Below, piece after piece: positions 1-12,000 of a stretch of 64,000 nt of DNA (positions within the stretch are counted from its first letter, which is position 1; each line of letters begins with the position of its first letter). Made by a program: the position numbers and the translations under genes. Origin of the DNA: Rosa chinensis (lineage: Eukaryota; Streptophyta; Magnoliopsida; Rosales; Rosaceae). The notes below the pieces were generated by a model, which was given only the letters and a program-made list of their open reading frames with translations, was not told where the DNA came from and ran no database searches. The stretch is from positions 29,192,956 through 29,256,955 of the forward strand of contig NC_037094.1 in NCBI RefSeq assembly GCF_002994745.2, read 5' to 3'.

Positions 1-421
1 GTCTACCACAGATGAGCCTACAAGCATTTAAGACAATGCTGCTGGTTTTGAACAAATGAAGCAAGGCTACATCAAAAGCGACAACACCAAGGATAATCAA
101 CAACGACAAACTCTCCTCAAGATCAAAGTGAACTAGGTTCAATCTGAGGACAATATGATAGATTTGCTCACTAAGTCATTGCCTAAATTCCACTTTTGAG
201 AAACATGTTGGTAGCATCGTTTGCAGAAGTTATCCGAACTCCCATGACCGTTGTCATCAGGGGGAGATGTCTATATGTATGGTCTCGAAACGTGAAGGGT
301 GTGTTGTGCTCTTTTTCCCCTTCGACCGGGGTTATTTTTGTCCCACAGGGTTTTTGTTACCCGGCAAGGTTTTTAATGAGGCAACGAGAGAAGCACCACG
401 TTTGGGCGACACAAGGGGGAG
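1..421 (+). pseudogene. Ty1/copia pol 3' remnant with polypurine tract
   Basis: The reading frame here, broken by stops, resembles the end of a copia RNase H/pol protein: a stretch reading KQGYIKSDNT near 60-90, then SEDNMIDLLTKSLPKF near 146-190, the usual closing motif of copia polyproteins. It is followed by the non-coding segment with the PTGF...PGKVFNEA-like pattern (about 340-385) that often precedes a copia 3' LTR, then a polypurine tract (acaagggggag) at 411-421. Stops between the recognisable blocks show that it no longer codes. The 5' part of the element lies outside the window. The family assignment is from motif memory only. Confidence 0.7.
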
Positions 422-692
422 TGTTCAAGTAAATCCAGAATATGTGTCTGGCCCAAACTCGAGGTTGCTTGCTCTAGTTGAAATAAGGTTTATATTAGAG
501 ATATTTTCAGAGAATCTTAGGAGATATCCAATTAATGTACAATTATGTTTCCATGTATAACTCTATCTCTATGCTTGTAATCCTCTATATAAAGAGGCCC
601 CTATTATCAATAAAAGCACGACTCAATTCTCTCCCAATTCAGTTTTCCTTAAACACTTATTTAATTATTTGTTTTCTACCCGTTTATTTACA
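422..692 (+). repeat. 3' LTR of the copia element
   Basis: It starts with TGTT directly after the polypurine tract and ends at about TTTACA, so it has the TG...CA form. Inside are a TATA-like box (ctatataaag, about 584-593) and an AATAAA-type signal (609-615), placed as expected for an LTR promoter and polyadenylation site. The right boundary is approximate because the matching 5' LTR is outside the window and no target duplication can be compared. Confidence 0.6.
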
Positions 693-1379
693 AAATTTCG
701 AGAGACCCGTAACCCTATGGCGCGTCTCTCATACTTGTATTTACTGAGTGATTTGTTATTTTCCAAATTGAGCTCCTATTGTAAGCCCAAATCCTTTAGC
801 CCACTTTAAATTCCGCTTTTGAAAGTATGTTGTTCGGTTGCTAGAATGATTTGTCCAAGGAAGTGCTTTGTAACCAACAGTCTAAACCCAAAAGGCCTTG
901 CGATTTTGGGTTGATGAGTTATCGGGATGTCATTCGTGACATGTCGGTTTCTCATTGGCTCGGGGTCGTGGCGCTGTGGGACCCCTCTCTTGGGTCACCA
1001 CAGCTTGTTTTTGTGCACTGTAAATAGGATTATACGGCGCACATATTTACAGCGCACATGGTGGGCCGTAAAAGACCAATTTTGGTGTAGTGATGGTGAA
1101 GCTGTGGGGTGCCCTTAGCATTTTTTGTTTGCGCCATCTAGGCTTCTTTCTGGTTAATGGGCCTCAAAGATGATTGGCTTGGGATTTGGACCTCAAAGGC
1201 AATTAATGGTTTTTCCTCTTATTTAGATGAGGGAGGTGAGCGTGGAGTTCCATCCTTTTATCCTAGTATTTTTTAATTTGCTCATATCGCAAACAAATCT
1301 AGTAACTCTATTAACCTATTTTACTTCTACTTCGGAGTACTAGGTTTTTTGTTAGAATAAAAGTGCGTGGACTTTCAAA
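693..1379. other. Gene-free stretch
   Basis: No convincing coding sequence. Short open frames lack any recognisable motif. The GT-rich text at about 930-1130 may be the 3' non-coding part of a LINE, but I cannot set its start. Confidence 0.4.
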
Positions 1380-1537
1380 AAGGTCGGTGTATTGGGATGT
1401 TAAGGCTTATTCTGGTTTGGTAGTATAGATTTTGGTACTCTGTAAAACAGCTATTTCTAACGACCCCATAGGGGTGTGTCGTTTTTGTACTGCTTGCTGA
1501 ATTATAAAATTGGGATGACGTTTTTTGTTTCAAAAAT
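1380..1537 (+). mobile_element. LINE-like 3' end (fragment)
   Basis: The block at 1486-1537 (gtactgcttgctgaatt, then an ggatgac motif and an A-rich end) is nearly the same as the last 60 bases of the LINE insertion at 43170-44244. Shared 3' ends followed by A-rich tails fit one family of non-LTR retrotransposons. The 5' limit is not visible. Confidence 0.45.
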
Positions 1538-1773
1538 CAAGATGCTAACTTCAATAAGAGTATAAGACAACAACAATAAACACCTCAAGTGAAAAACTAA
1601 AAAATGGACAAAAACCACCTTGAAGCAACGCCATAAACCCAAACCAATCTGACACAATCCATAAACCTAAATTATGATTATTACCAAGAATTGAAACAAC
1701 GGCGCCATAACTACTATTGCAGTTAACCAAAAAGTGAATTTAACTAAGAAGAGACTGCATCTAACAATATAGA

Positions 1774-2660
1774 TTTTTTTTTTTTGAATCAAACCCACAA
1801 GGGTGGTAATATCATTCATCTCAAGCCAAAATAGATATTACATACCTTTTTGCTGCCATCTACTGACATATAAGAAGATGTGTTAGTACCACAATGGTAC
1901 GTAGAACTAGGCCACTCATTAGACATCAAAAACATCGAAAAGCGGGTCTCTTCCTTCGGTACTAGTCCAAAAGATTTGCTAAAAGCACATAAAAGTGCAT
2001 TGATCTCTAAACACTAAAGAATTATTGAAATAGACATAGGGTTCCCTAAACAAAATAGGAAATTAAAAGAAAGAAAATCTATCTAATTAGTAGCCCACAA
2101 GGGTCAAGGGGAAGATAGCCCAGCGCCAAAAGGATAGGCCCAAACCCGATCCCAATTCACCACCTACCAGCACAAATACGCACCCCATTGCCACCACGAC
2201 CTGCAGTCCGCTACCGCCACCACACCATAAAGACTACGATCACACAGTCACGACTCCATTGCATCGAAGACATCACCATAGCCTAGTGCAATCCAAATCC
2301 AACCAGAGTTGGGAAAACACTAGTGCGCTCGGAGTTGGAAGACATCTTCCTTGATACCGCCCTGCCGCCGCCATCACCTGAAGCAGAACTAGATCGGTCT
2401 CCGATCCAGCCCCATTGCCAGTCATCGCCCTTGCATCAATGTCCAAGCCCAACCTTGCCGCCAAGAACTTCGAACCAGATCAAGAATGACCCACCCCAAT
2501 TACCTCCAAGCCATTAATCCCAGAAGTCTGGACAAATGAAGGACCTGTTCGGTAGCCAACACAACAGCAAAGCGGCGATGCCAGCACTACCGCTGCCGGA
2601 CAGGAACATTGTGGTGATGTAGTCGCTCTCTTGCGGCGCTAGGGCTAAGAGAGAGATTAT
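1774..2660 (-). mobile_element. 5'-truncated LINE fragment, minus strand
   Basis: A T12 tract at 1774-1785 is followed on the plus strand by gaatcaaacccacaaggg and a block that looks like the reverse complement of a plant L1-type 3' end. Read on the minus strand this is a GC-richer non-coding tail ending in a poly(A). No intact ORF2 or reverse transcriptase motif is present. The 5' end near 2660 is judged only from the change to AT-rich sequence with a (TA)n run at about 2677-2692. No target duplication was found. Confidence 0.5.
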
Positions 2661-3028
2661 GTTTTCTTTTTTGCATATATATATATATATATATTTATAG
2701 TGAGAGAGATATTAAGTTTTTTTTTTCTTTTTCGTTATTCACTTTTTAATGATATACTTGTAACTAATTTTCTATTTAATCAATTATATACTTGACAGGA
2801 TTTCTCTTTTCTTTTTAGTGGTTAGATTTTTTTATTTATTAAATGGTTAGAATGTATTTAAAATCAGTAATCAATTCAATTATTATTGCAATAGTGCTCA
2901 AGGCCATTGTTCTTTCTTTTTGAGGTTTTGCTAGTGTCTGCTTCTTACCTATGCCGAGGGGGAAGATCACAAGCACTCTCCCCAATGCAAATCTTTCTTA
3001 CCCATTTTAAACTACTCAAATGCTGTTC

Positions 3029-3130
3029 TTGGAGTACTTTTTGTATCTATGTTTATGTTTGTTTTTTCACATACCTAGCTTGGAGTACTTTTTGTATCTA
3101 CGTTTATGTTTGTTTTTGCGCATACCAAGC
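3029..3130 (+). repeat. 51-bp tandem duplication
   Basis: Two adjacent copies of a 51-bp unit starting ttggagtactttttgtatct differ at only a few positions. The surrounding 2661-3512 has no gene that I can support. Confidence 0.75.
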
Positions 3131-3512
3131 CAAGCAGTTAAGAGACATTGCAGAAACTAATATTTAACCATGAAATGCAGACCTAAAACTCTAGCCCCCA
3201 TGCAGCGATGGCGTTGCTTTTGATTTGTATTTTCGAGGTTATTATTTTCTTAATGCTTCTTGCACGAGGGATTAGAATCATCTCACCTTCTCATGCAGAA
3301 AGTGATATTATTGCCTGGGTATATTTAATCCAAATTGTTTGCTAGCTTCATTCATAGTCCAGATACCGATCATAAGTAAAACCCTATCATACTGGAGAGT
3401 GTGTCGTGGGGATTCTGCATGCCAATGTTTTATTTAATTAGTTTCTGCCAAAATAATTTGAGTCTATATACTTGGCGTTGTCATTCGATCACTTAAGCTT
3501 AATTGCTTAACA

Positions 3513-3741
3513 GGTCTCGTTTGATTCGCAAATTTCAAATTTTAAAAAAGGAAATAAATCATTATTCTAAAAAGGGGTGGGGCCATGGGATGAATTCCTT
3601 ATTTTTTGCATTGATTATAATTTTTTTTTGTTACTCTTTTGCTGTTATTAAACAGTAAAGTGTCTCGGCTCATGAGGATATCAATTTCTCGTGGTCATAA
3701 TAAAGACAGATAGATCTTCATTTTGCGAATCAAATGAGACC
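3513..3741. mobile_element. MITE, Harbinger/Tourist-like termini
   Basis: A 229-bp AT-rich segment has terminal inverted repeats of about 20 bp: ggtctcgtttgattcgcaaa on the left and its near-complement ttttgcgaatcaaatgagac at the right. The GGTCTCGTTTG type of end is common in Tourist-like MITEs. A clean 3-bp target duplication is not evident, so the superfamily is uncertain. There is no coding capacity. Confidence 0.6.
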
Positions 3742-4161
3742 AGGCTAATGTAAAAGTTCGCAACTTTTTCTTTACGTACAAGATTAATTCCATCTTTCCT
3801 TCATATGTATCAAGGAAAAGTGCAAGCTATCAAGTGATATTCATGAACAACCCACAATGATGAGGATTTTACACATATGCACATTTTCTTTTCATCATGG
3901 TTCTATTAGATAGTCAAAAGAAACGGTTTTAAACTTCCAAGTAATTTCAATAGTTTTTGTTTTTGTTGCAATTTTTATGTACATGATTACTATTCCATCA
4001 TGATGAGTACCTTTTTTTTTTATTCCTTACAGAAGTAAAACATGTCCTTGCTCAAAATTTTATTGAGAGAATAAAAAGGATATATGGAAACATAAGGAAC
4101 AAAACAAAAACCATACCTAGAAACAAAACAACTATACAAGCTCCCAACTCGTACAGCAATA

Positions 4162-4460
4162 TCTATATACTATTATTAAGAGAAGACACTTTGTTAGCCA
4201 AAATTAAAAATTTTGACAGATTTAACCCTGAAAGATTAAAAAATTTTGACAATAAATTAAATCACAATGATAAATAGGACAATTATAAAATAGATTTTAT
4301 TAAGAAAATTGAAAAGAAATTATCCCACAACTCCCACTTTTCTCTCCCACTATTTTCTCTTTGCAATAACTACCCATTGATTCTTTTGCAGATAACCATT
4401 TTTTTTTTTTTTACAGTTAAAATTTTTCTTACACATGCAAAGCATGTGATTGCAGACTAG
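4162..4460 (+). mobile_element. Small non-autonomous Helitron
   Basis: The 5' end reads TCTATATACTATTATTAAG and is preceded by A. The 3' end has a perfect 7-bp stem (cacatgc/gcatgtg, AAA loop, 4432-4448) followed by attgcagaCTAG and then T. These are the diagnostic Helitron features: TC start, 3' hairpin, CTAG end, insertion between A and T, and no target duplication or terminal inverted repeats. The element is 299 bp and non-coding. Confidence 0.75.
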
Positions 4461-4721
4461 TTCAAAACTAACTAAAGCCAGCAAAAAACAATTAATAGAG
4501 AATTTAACACATTTAGGAGTACTTATAATTATGAGGAATTGAGGATGCATGATGTTTGTGAAAACAACATGATCTATATCAGTTTTGAACTCATTTGATG
4601 CATGTAGTGTTGCCGCACAATTTCTTCACCCGTTGTGATTAGGCAAAGATAATTTGCAATATATAAAGGGTAAAAAAAAAAAAAGTACATGGTATCAAGT
4701 GAGTAAGATATCCAATATAAG

Positions 4722-5131
4722 CAGTCCTTCTTGGCTAAGGATGTCTTTACCTTAGCTTAGGAACATATTTTAAGTTTTTGACCACTTTTCGATCACATAT
4801 TCACATCTTAACCGTTCAGTTTTTAGGTCATAATGTATAGATTATCTCTGCAAAATTTCAGCCAAATTGATGATTGTTAGGGCATTCAAATATGCAATTT
4901 ACAATAATGAACACAAACGGTTCCGGTTCAACAGATTCGGTTCGTTCACTGGTGTAATCGAGTTTGATACCGTAACGATTATCAATTTGGCTGAAAATTT
5001 GCAGAAGTGATCTATACATTAGGACCTAAAAACTAAATGGTTAAGATGTGGATATGTGATCGAAAAGTGGTCAAAAATTGAAAATCCGTTCCTAAGACTA
5101 AGGTAAGGATATCCTTACTTGAGAAGGACTG
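4722..5131. mobile_element. Foldback MITE 1 (MULE-like, 9-10 bp TSD)
   Basis: A 410-bp element has inverted arms of roughly 160 bp that begin cagtccttct and end agaaggactg. It is flanked by direct repeats ccaatataag at 4712-4721 and 5132-5141, the duplication length typical of Mutator-like elements. A core in both arms (ccgttcagtttttaggt, agccaaattgatgat) is shared with the neighbouring element at 5155-5551. Its transcript would fold into one long hairpin. Confidence 0.8.
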
Positions 5132-5154
5132 CCAATATAAGTATATATATATAC

Positions 5155-5551
5155 AGATCTAATCCAGAGCGGAGCTCCGCTTTGAAATTAACGTGTGAAG
5201 TTCGAGTTTTCAGTCACTTTTCGGTTGCATATCCACATCTCAACCGTTCAGTTTTTAGGTACTACTGTATAGATCATCTCTGCAAATTTTCAGCCAAATT
5301 GATGATCATTAAGGCATCTAACTCGTTTAAACCAATGGAAGGACTGAATCTGTCAACCTGAACCGTACTAGGTTTAAGGCACTTATCAATGCCTTAACGA
5401 TCATCATTTTGGCTGAAAATTTTCAGAGATGATCTATACAGTAGTACCTAAAAACTGAACGGTTGAGATGTGGATATGCGACCGAAAAGTGACTGAAAAC
5501 TCGAACTTCACACGTTAATTTCAAAGCGGAGCTCCGCTCTGGATTGGATCT
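5155..5551. mobile_element. Foldback MITE 2, related to the preceding one
   Basis: About 397 bp with nearly perfect inverted arms of about 150 bp, from agatctaatccagagcgg to ccgctctggattggatct. It sits inside a (TA)n stretch, so the target duplication cannot be resolved. The arms share the core ccgttcagtttttaggt...agccaaattgatgat with foldback MITE 1, but the outer ends differ, so the two are relatives rather than a simple tandem copy. Confidence 0.8.
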
Positions 5552-5617
5552 ATATATATATATATATAGCAATTTAAGGTCCTTATAAAGATAAAAGTCT
5601 GTATGCGCAATAATTAG

Positions 5618-7062
5618 GCATAATTGCTAAAGTACACTCTAAATTTGGTAATAATTGTTAATTTACACCCTTAACTTGCAATTGTGAAAATTAACTCCTT
5701 GAACTTGGCGAAAATTGTCAATTTGCACCAATCCATCAAATTCAACATTTTCCATTTAAATATGAGGGGTAATATGGTCATTTTATATTTATTCATCTGA
5801 ATAATAAAAATAAATAAAAAATAATTCTTTAGAAGGAGATTCATGCCCTTCCATCTACTTATTCCCATGAGAATGAAAGAAAATATCATTGCAAGGTTTA
5901 GTATTTTGGTAGGAAACGCTAAATATATCTTTAAGATTTAGATGATACCTAGGAATAGGCTTGGGTATACCTTTGAATAGGCTTGGGGGACTTGGAGGAC
6001 CGTATGTTCTCAAATAAAAATGGGTAAAATCCTCATATAGTACCCAAATTATCACGAAATGCACTTTTTGGTATCTATAAATTTTCAGGGAGTCCAGTGA
6101 TACCTGTACTATCCATCCGTTAGCCCTTATAGTACCTCCGTCTATTATTCGGTTAAAAATGCCTACGTGGCGGTCATGTAACACTTATGTGAGTAAAATA
6201 GCAAGGGTAAATTCGTCTTTTCATTCATATTTAGAATTATAGAATTTAATATATTGAATATCTATAATTAAAAAATATATTGATGCATAAAAATAATAAT
6301 AATAATACCCAACTTATTCTCCACTATTATTGGGATACTTGGGTAAATTAATTTAAGTATTTTTATTTTTTTTCAGTTTTTATTATTTTATGAAAATTTA
6401 ATATATATTAATTTAGACATAACTTTTTTCTCGAACAATTAATAGGATTAATCAATAGAGATGGTAGGTAAATCTAGATATTCACTAAATTCAATTATAG
6501 GTCTTTCTTTTAACCTAGTCTAATTTATTTTAATTTAGTTTAATCAAATTTGTAAAAGAAATATGAAAAATAGGTGTTTTACGATTTTACTCATACTTTA
6601 ACGGAAGTACTAAAACGGCTCATAGAGGGATAATACAGGTACCACTAGACTCTCTAAAAATTTGTAGGTATCAAAAAGTGCATTTCGTAATAGTTCAGGT
6701 ACTATATAAAGATTTTACCCAATAAAAAACCCCTCTTATGGACTTGATTTGGGAATATGAACCAAAATACCTAGGATGCTATTCTGATCGGTTGACCCTA
6801 ATACTTCAAAATAGTAGCAAAACACAAATAATCACCAATTGTGATCCATTATACAACATATAATAAATGAAATTACATTTGCATATGAAATGCCCATGCA
6901 AAAAAAATCATACACTAGATTCTCTCCCTTTTGGAGAAAGAATGTTGTGCAATTGTACCTGTGGTCAATTTTCTATCAAGATAAAAATCGAAATAAATAT
7001 AAAATGACCGTATTATCTTTCATATTTTGATGAAAAACATTGAATTTGACCGAGGGGATTAA
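5618..7062. mobile_element. Outer degenerate inverted-repeat element hosting a nested MITE
   Basis: About 80 bp near 5725-5805 is repeated in inverted orientation near 6985-7060 (for example tataaaatgacc versus ggtcattttata). Between them lies the MITE at 6022-6720. The outer right arm is shorter than the left and stops at unrelated sequence near 7062, so the element is probably truncated or rearranged. The boundaries are approximate. Confidence 0.4.
6022..6720. mobile_element. MITE with inverted arms and near-perfect 9-bp TSD
   Basis: The ends are gggtaaaatcctcatatagt on the left and the matching ...actatataaagattttaccc on the right, with inverted similarity over about 110 bp. The flanks are aataaaaat and aataaaaaa, 8 of 9 identical, which suggests a Mutator-type target duplication. 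The core is AT-rich and non-coding. Confidence 0.7.
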
Positions 7063-8730
7063 GGCTTTATTTGGGATTGCTTTGCTTTTTAAAAAATCAT
7101 CTTTTGCTCAAAATTTTAGATTTTATTATGTTTGGTAAATAAATAAAAAGCAGATTTGATTGAAAGTTATAGGTCACTGGCAGCAGATTTTAGAAGCAAT
7201 CAAGAGGTTGCTTTTAGAAGCTGTTGTGGATCAAAACACACTTTTATGTACTGACAACACTTTTAAAAATATTATTTACCAAACACGAAACTGTTTTAAT
7301 TCACAGTTGATTATTCTCATAGCACAGCAGTAACAGTTTTTTTTTTTAAAAGTCACATCAATCTTAAACTAGCCATAAGACTCATTTTGGACCAGAGTCA
7401 CCCATTGGACTCAAAACATAACCCTAAAAATTGTTGAAGACCCAATTCCCTAGATCACTCCAAAAGGGAATCGACAATACTATTGCCTGTGAAAATATTA
7501 AATTTGGAGATTTAGATAAACTTCTGTTTTGATAACGTTAACTCACTATATTGTTGAACAAATAAATGTTACATATCTGGTTTGGATATCAATGAATTTT
7601 TTTTTTTAAAAGAGGATCAAATGATTTCATTCCTATCCCCATAGTGACTCCAAGCCATGACTTCGTCATTAGGTAGTGAGTATAAATGAACTCATTAGTT
7701 GTAAAATTAATGCTTTTAGGAAAAGATTATTTTAGGTTTTATCAAAATATTATGTCTGCCTTATGAGCGTAAAAGGCTCGAAAATTGTGATTGATAAAAT
7801 TATTAGTAGATTTCAACTCTCATATATGTAAAATCTCTTATAATTCGTGTTAAACTATCGATGATTTGTGGTGACTAACAACAAGATAATTCACTTGCAG
7901 ATTCATTGGTCAAGTATAGCCCTAGACTTCCATCTCAAATAGTCTGGACAAATGATTTTTGATTCTCTTAATTGACTTAACCTTTAAAAGTATTTTGAGC
8001 TTCAACACTCGCCATACTTCTTATGAACGGTTTCTTTATATTAGATAAAAATATCCATCTATTTTTTTTTTCTTTTTTCTCTTAGAAATCTTATATTCAA
8101 ATTTGAATGATCAAATAGCGCTAGCAAACAGGTGACCCAAAAAAAATAGCGCTAGCAAACAAGTATATGACCAAATTTGACACTAATGCCCCCCCTCCCT
8201 TTCATAAGAAAATGAATTTCCCCCTATCACTCCAACAATAATCATTCTCAATCCAACACTAATTCACCACCATGATTATGTTTCTAGCCTGCACCTGAAT
8301 ACAAATTAATCATGACAAGAGAACTTAATGACATCTTAGACACCAAGATAAGCACTAATTATATCCACATATTCCTTCTTTAATATCTGATTCTTTCCCA
8401 CTTATCCACCAATCCACCAAAGGTCCTAAAAATAAAATGAAAAAAGGATCCAAGTTCTTTGATATATATAACAATTTTTTAATCAAAAATACTAATTATT
8501 ACATAGGCAGTACAGGGGAAGATAGAGTCCAAAAATGGCCAAATGAATGAGATGGTCCTGTTGTGAGCCAGCCAGAGAGAAGAGATGCAAATCTTGACTT
8601 GCTTGGCTGCGCTGCACAGTCCACCTGACAAGCTATGAAGTCATGTACTTAAATTTCACTGACCTTTTTTCCCCTCTCTCTCAACAACACTCCACCACAC
8701 TAGTTACACAAACTCTGAACTTTCATCCCC

Positions 8731-8732
<2 letters not shown>
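7063..8732. other. Gene-free upstream region
   Basis: AT-rich sequence with poly(T) and poly(A) runs and no gene I can support. A segment at about 7063-7390 with gtttggtaaataa and ttaccaaacac in inverted orientation may be a decayed hAT-type MITE. The last 200 bases or so before the next gene are pyrimidine-rich and probably hold its promoter and transcription start. Confidence 0.4.

Positions 8733-8766
<34 letters not shown>
8733..8766 (+). repeat. (CT)n microsatellite in the promoter/5' UTR
   Basis: About 17 CT dinucleotides lie roughly 240 bp upstream of the ATG of the hydrolase gene. Pyrimidine tracts of this kind are common around plant transcription starts. A regulatory role is inference. 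Confidence 0.8.
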
Positions 8767-8768
<2 letters not shown>

Positions 8769-9004
8769 GAACTCTGCACTAGTCTCAGAAACCCAACTCA
8801 CTCATGACCTCACCTTACACACTTGCAGCTAAACAAAACAAGACACAAAACCCCAAACCAACTTTTTAGTGGAAACTCCCAACAATCACCTTAAACCCCA
8901 AAAGCCAAAACCCATTTCAATCCCTCAAATGCATTCTTCTCTTGTCCTCACTCAATGAGCTGGGTTGTTGTTCTGAAGCTTGAATCTCATTCTGGGTTTT
9001 TTGA

Positions 9005-12000
9005 ATGGGGTGCATGTGCTCTACCTTGGCTGCCAAGTTCGCCTTCTTCCCTCCATCTCCTCCCACCTACAAGATCCACAACCGGGAAAACGACGGCAAG
9101 CTCAGCGTCGTAGCCTCCGCCTCCACCTCCACGTCGTTTCCTCTCCCTCACACCGACGACAACTCCCTCGACGTTTTGCTCATTGACAACAAACGCGGCA
9201 GCAAGATTGTCGCTTTTTATCTCAGAAACCCATATGCTCGTCTCACTCTGCTTTATTCTCATGGCAATGCTGCTGACCTTGGTCAACTCTATGATCTCTT
9301 TGTCCAGCTCAAGGTCGCTCTCAGGGTCAATCTCATTGGGTTAGTCGTTTTCTCTTTGTTTTCAGCCATTTTCATTTTGGTTTATTGGGTCCCAAAATGT
9401 GTGGATTTTGGGTTCTGGGTTCTGTTTCTCTCTCTGTTTCTAAGCTTCATGGTCCATGGAGTTTGCAAATCTAGCATCTTTAACAATCTCTTGGCTTTAA
9501 AAAAGTTCCCTTTTGTTTGTGAGCTTATTATTTGTTTGTGGGATTTCATTTTTGTTTTTACTCAATAGTTGATGCTGTTAAATTGAGTTTAATTTGATTT
9601 TACTACCTTTCCTAAGTTGAAAACTTCCGGTGGGTCTGGTTTGATGGGCTTAGATCTGTGAATGTTCAAATCTCTACCTTCAACTATTGTCACACTGTAT
9701 AATTCAATGTCTTTTCTTGTTTGTCCAGTAACAGCAAATCAAAGTGAGAGTGAATAAGGCACAGTTAATGGTTTCCCTAGACGTTAGTTCTTATCAGGCT
9801 TTTTCAACCTCTCTCTTTTCTCTTTTATTACCTTTTCTCCCTGTATAAAGTAAATGGGTTTTATTGTTCTATTTGGATATGGAGAATTGGAGATGCAGCT
9901 TTACTGTTTCTTTTTCTCTTGGAAATTTGTGCCTCAGGGCTCTTCAGATCTATCTTTCACTTTCTCCCTTCTCTTTTTCGTGTTTTGGTTCGCAAGAGTA
10001 GCCTTTTACGGAGAACTGAAATAGGGTCCTCTATGATCTGTGTCCTTGGAATTCTAACTCTGTTCTACGCAATTATGACGTGAAACCTATGATTGAGTAC
10101 ATGATTGAAGCCATAAGCACTTTGCGTGTAAATTGGGTTTCCAGATTTGTGAATGCCCAATTTCTTGTCTTTATTTTCCTTGTTAAGAAATTAAGTCGGT
10201 CAAATTTTGTGTGCTTCCCAGCTCAGTCAATGTAGAACATTTCATGCTGGGTTATACTATTCATAATTTCACTAATGTTAGGTGCAATGCGTGCAAAATT
10301 TCAATTAATATCGATCACATTGCCAATAATTTGTAATTAATAGTGCTTCTCGTATTCCCTGCCATTTCCTTGATTGGGTTTGATGTTCATAGAGTGCTGA
10401 ATTTTGTATGCAGATACGACTATTCTGGCTATGGAGCCTCTACTGGCAAGGTAGCCCACAATAATCTTATTGTACATCATGTGAAACTTATTGTACTTCT
10501 ACCCAGTTTCAAATATTTCAAGCAATATATAATGATGCAGACCAAAAAGATGCCTTTAGTACTGATATACCACGCTAAGTAATTCATTGGAGGAATTGGA
10601 ATTGCGCCAACCCATCAAAGTGATTAACCATTAAATAGATAATTCATATCATCATGAGTGGTTTTTCACGTAGTTTCTAAAATTTAGAAGGTAGAAGGTC
10701 TTTTGGCGGGATTATGTAAAAAACCTACGGCATAAGTGAGCGATGGGGTAGAATATTGTAGATATCTGCAAAAGACTATGCATACAGAGACACCCCCAAG
10801 GCTGAAGGCATATGTGTTATTCTAGATATGTCAATAATTGCAGAAGTTTTGGACTGGTTTCTGAGTCATGAATTAACTCATAATTGAACAACTGTAACTG
10901 AATTTGGTCACGTGTCTTATTCCAGATATGTCAATAATTGCAGAAGTTTTGTACTGGTTTCTGAATCATGTATTAACTCACAATTGAACAACTGTAACTG
11001 AATTTGGTCATGTGTTTAATGGAGTTTCCTTGCATTTAAGCTTTAAACACCGCGACGAATATGATAATATCAACACAAATTAGCTAAATGTTGCTGGGTA
11101 TGGTTAATGTATACAAAGCATTATAGAAAGAATATGTGTATTGATTGGCTATTCAAAATATTAGACTGCCTTGATGTTTTGGATTTTTTCAACTTTTTAG
11201 TTGCTTTTCTTGAAAATTGGAGGTATCTGTTCATTTTATGCGATAACATTACACGTGCTTACTAATTAGTTCACTATTTCTGGTTTTTCTTGTCATCATT
11301 AAATCTTAAACAGCTCATGTCCTTTAAAAGTGTCAATGGAAGTATTTAATTATGACTTCTTATTACTGGAATCCAGCCAAGTGAGGAAAACACATATGCT
11401 GACATAGAGGCAGTATATGAGTGCCTTGAGACCGAATATGGAGTTAGCCAGGAAGATTTGATCTTGTATGGGCAGTCAGTTGGAAGTGGACCAACACTCC
11501 ACTTGGCATCTAAACTACCAAGACTAAGGGGTGTAGTTCTGCACAGTGCAATTCTCTCCGGCCTTCGTGTTGTCTGCCATGTAAAATTCACATTCTGCTT
11601 TGACATTTATAAGGTATGGTCTTATATCTTGGCTAGTCCGGTAATAGATGTGTAGCATCAACTTGATTCTTGGACGGCCTACTATATAGAATGACAGCAT
11701 TTTTGTTATATTGATGTACAATTAGTAGACTCTGAGAATGATTGATGTGGTAAACTGCCAAGACTAGAGTATTATGCTTTGCTTATGCGAGTATGGTGCT
11801 ATTCTTATGTATGCAGAACATCAATAAAATTCGGAAAGTGAAGTGCCCTGTGCTAGTGATACATGTAAGTGCTTCTTGAATTGATCGCTATAAATCTCAT
11901 GTTTTCTTTGTCTGGTTGAAAATGTAATATTGGATACACGACCATGAGAATGAATTTTTTTTCCGCTTCTGTGAAACTGTTGTTAGCTTGATATTTCTTT

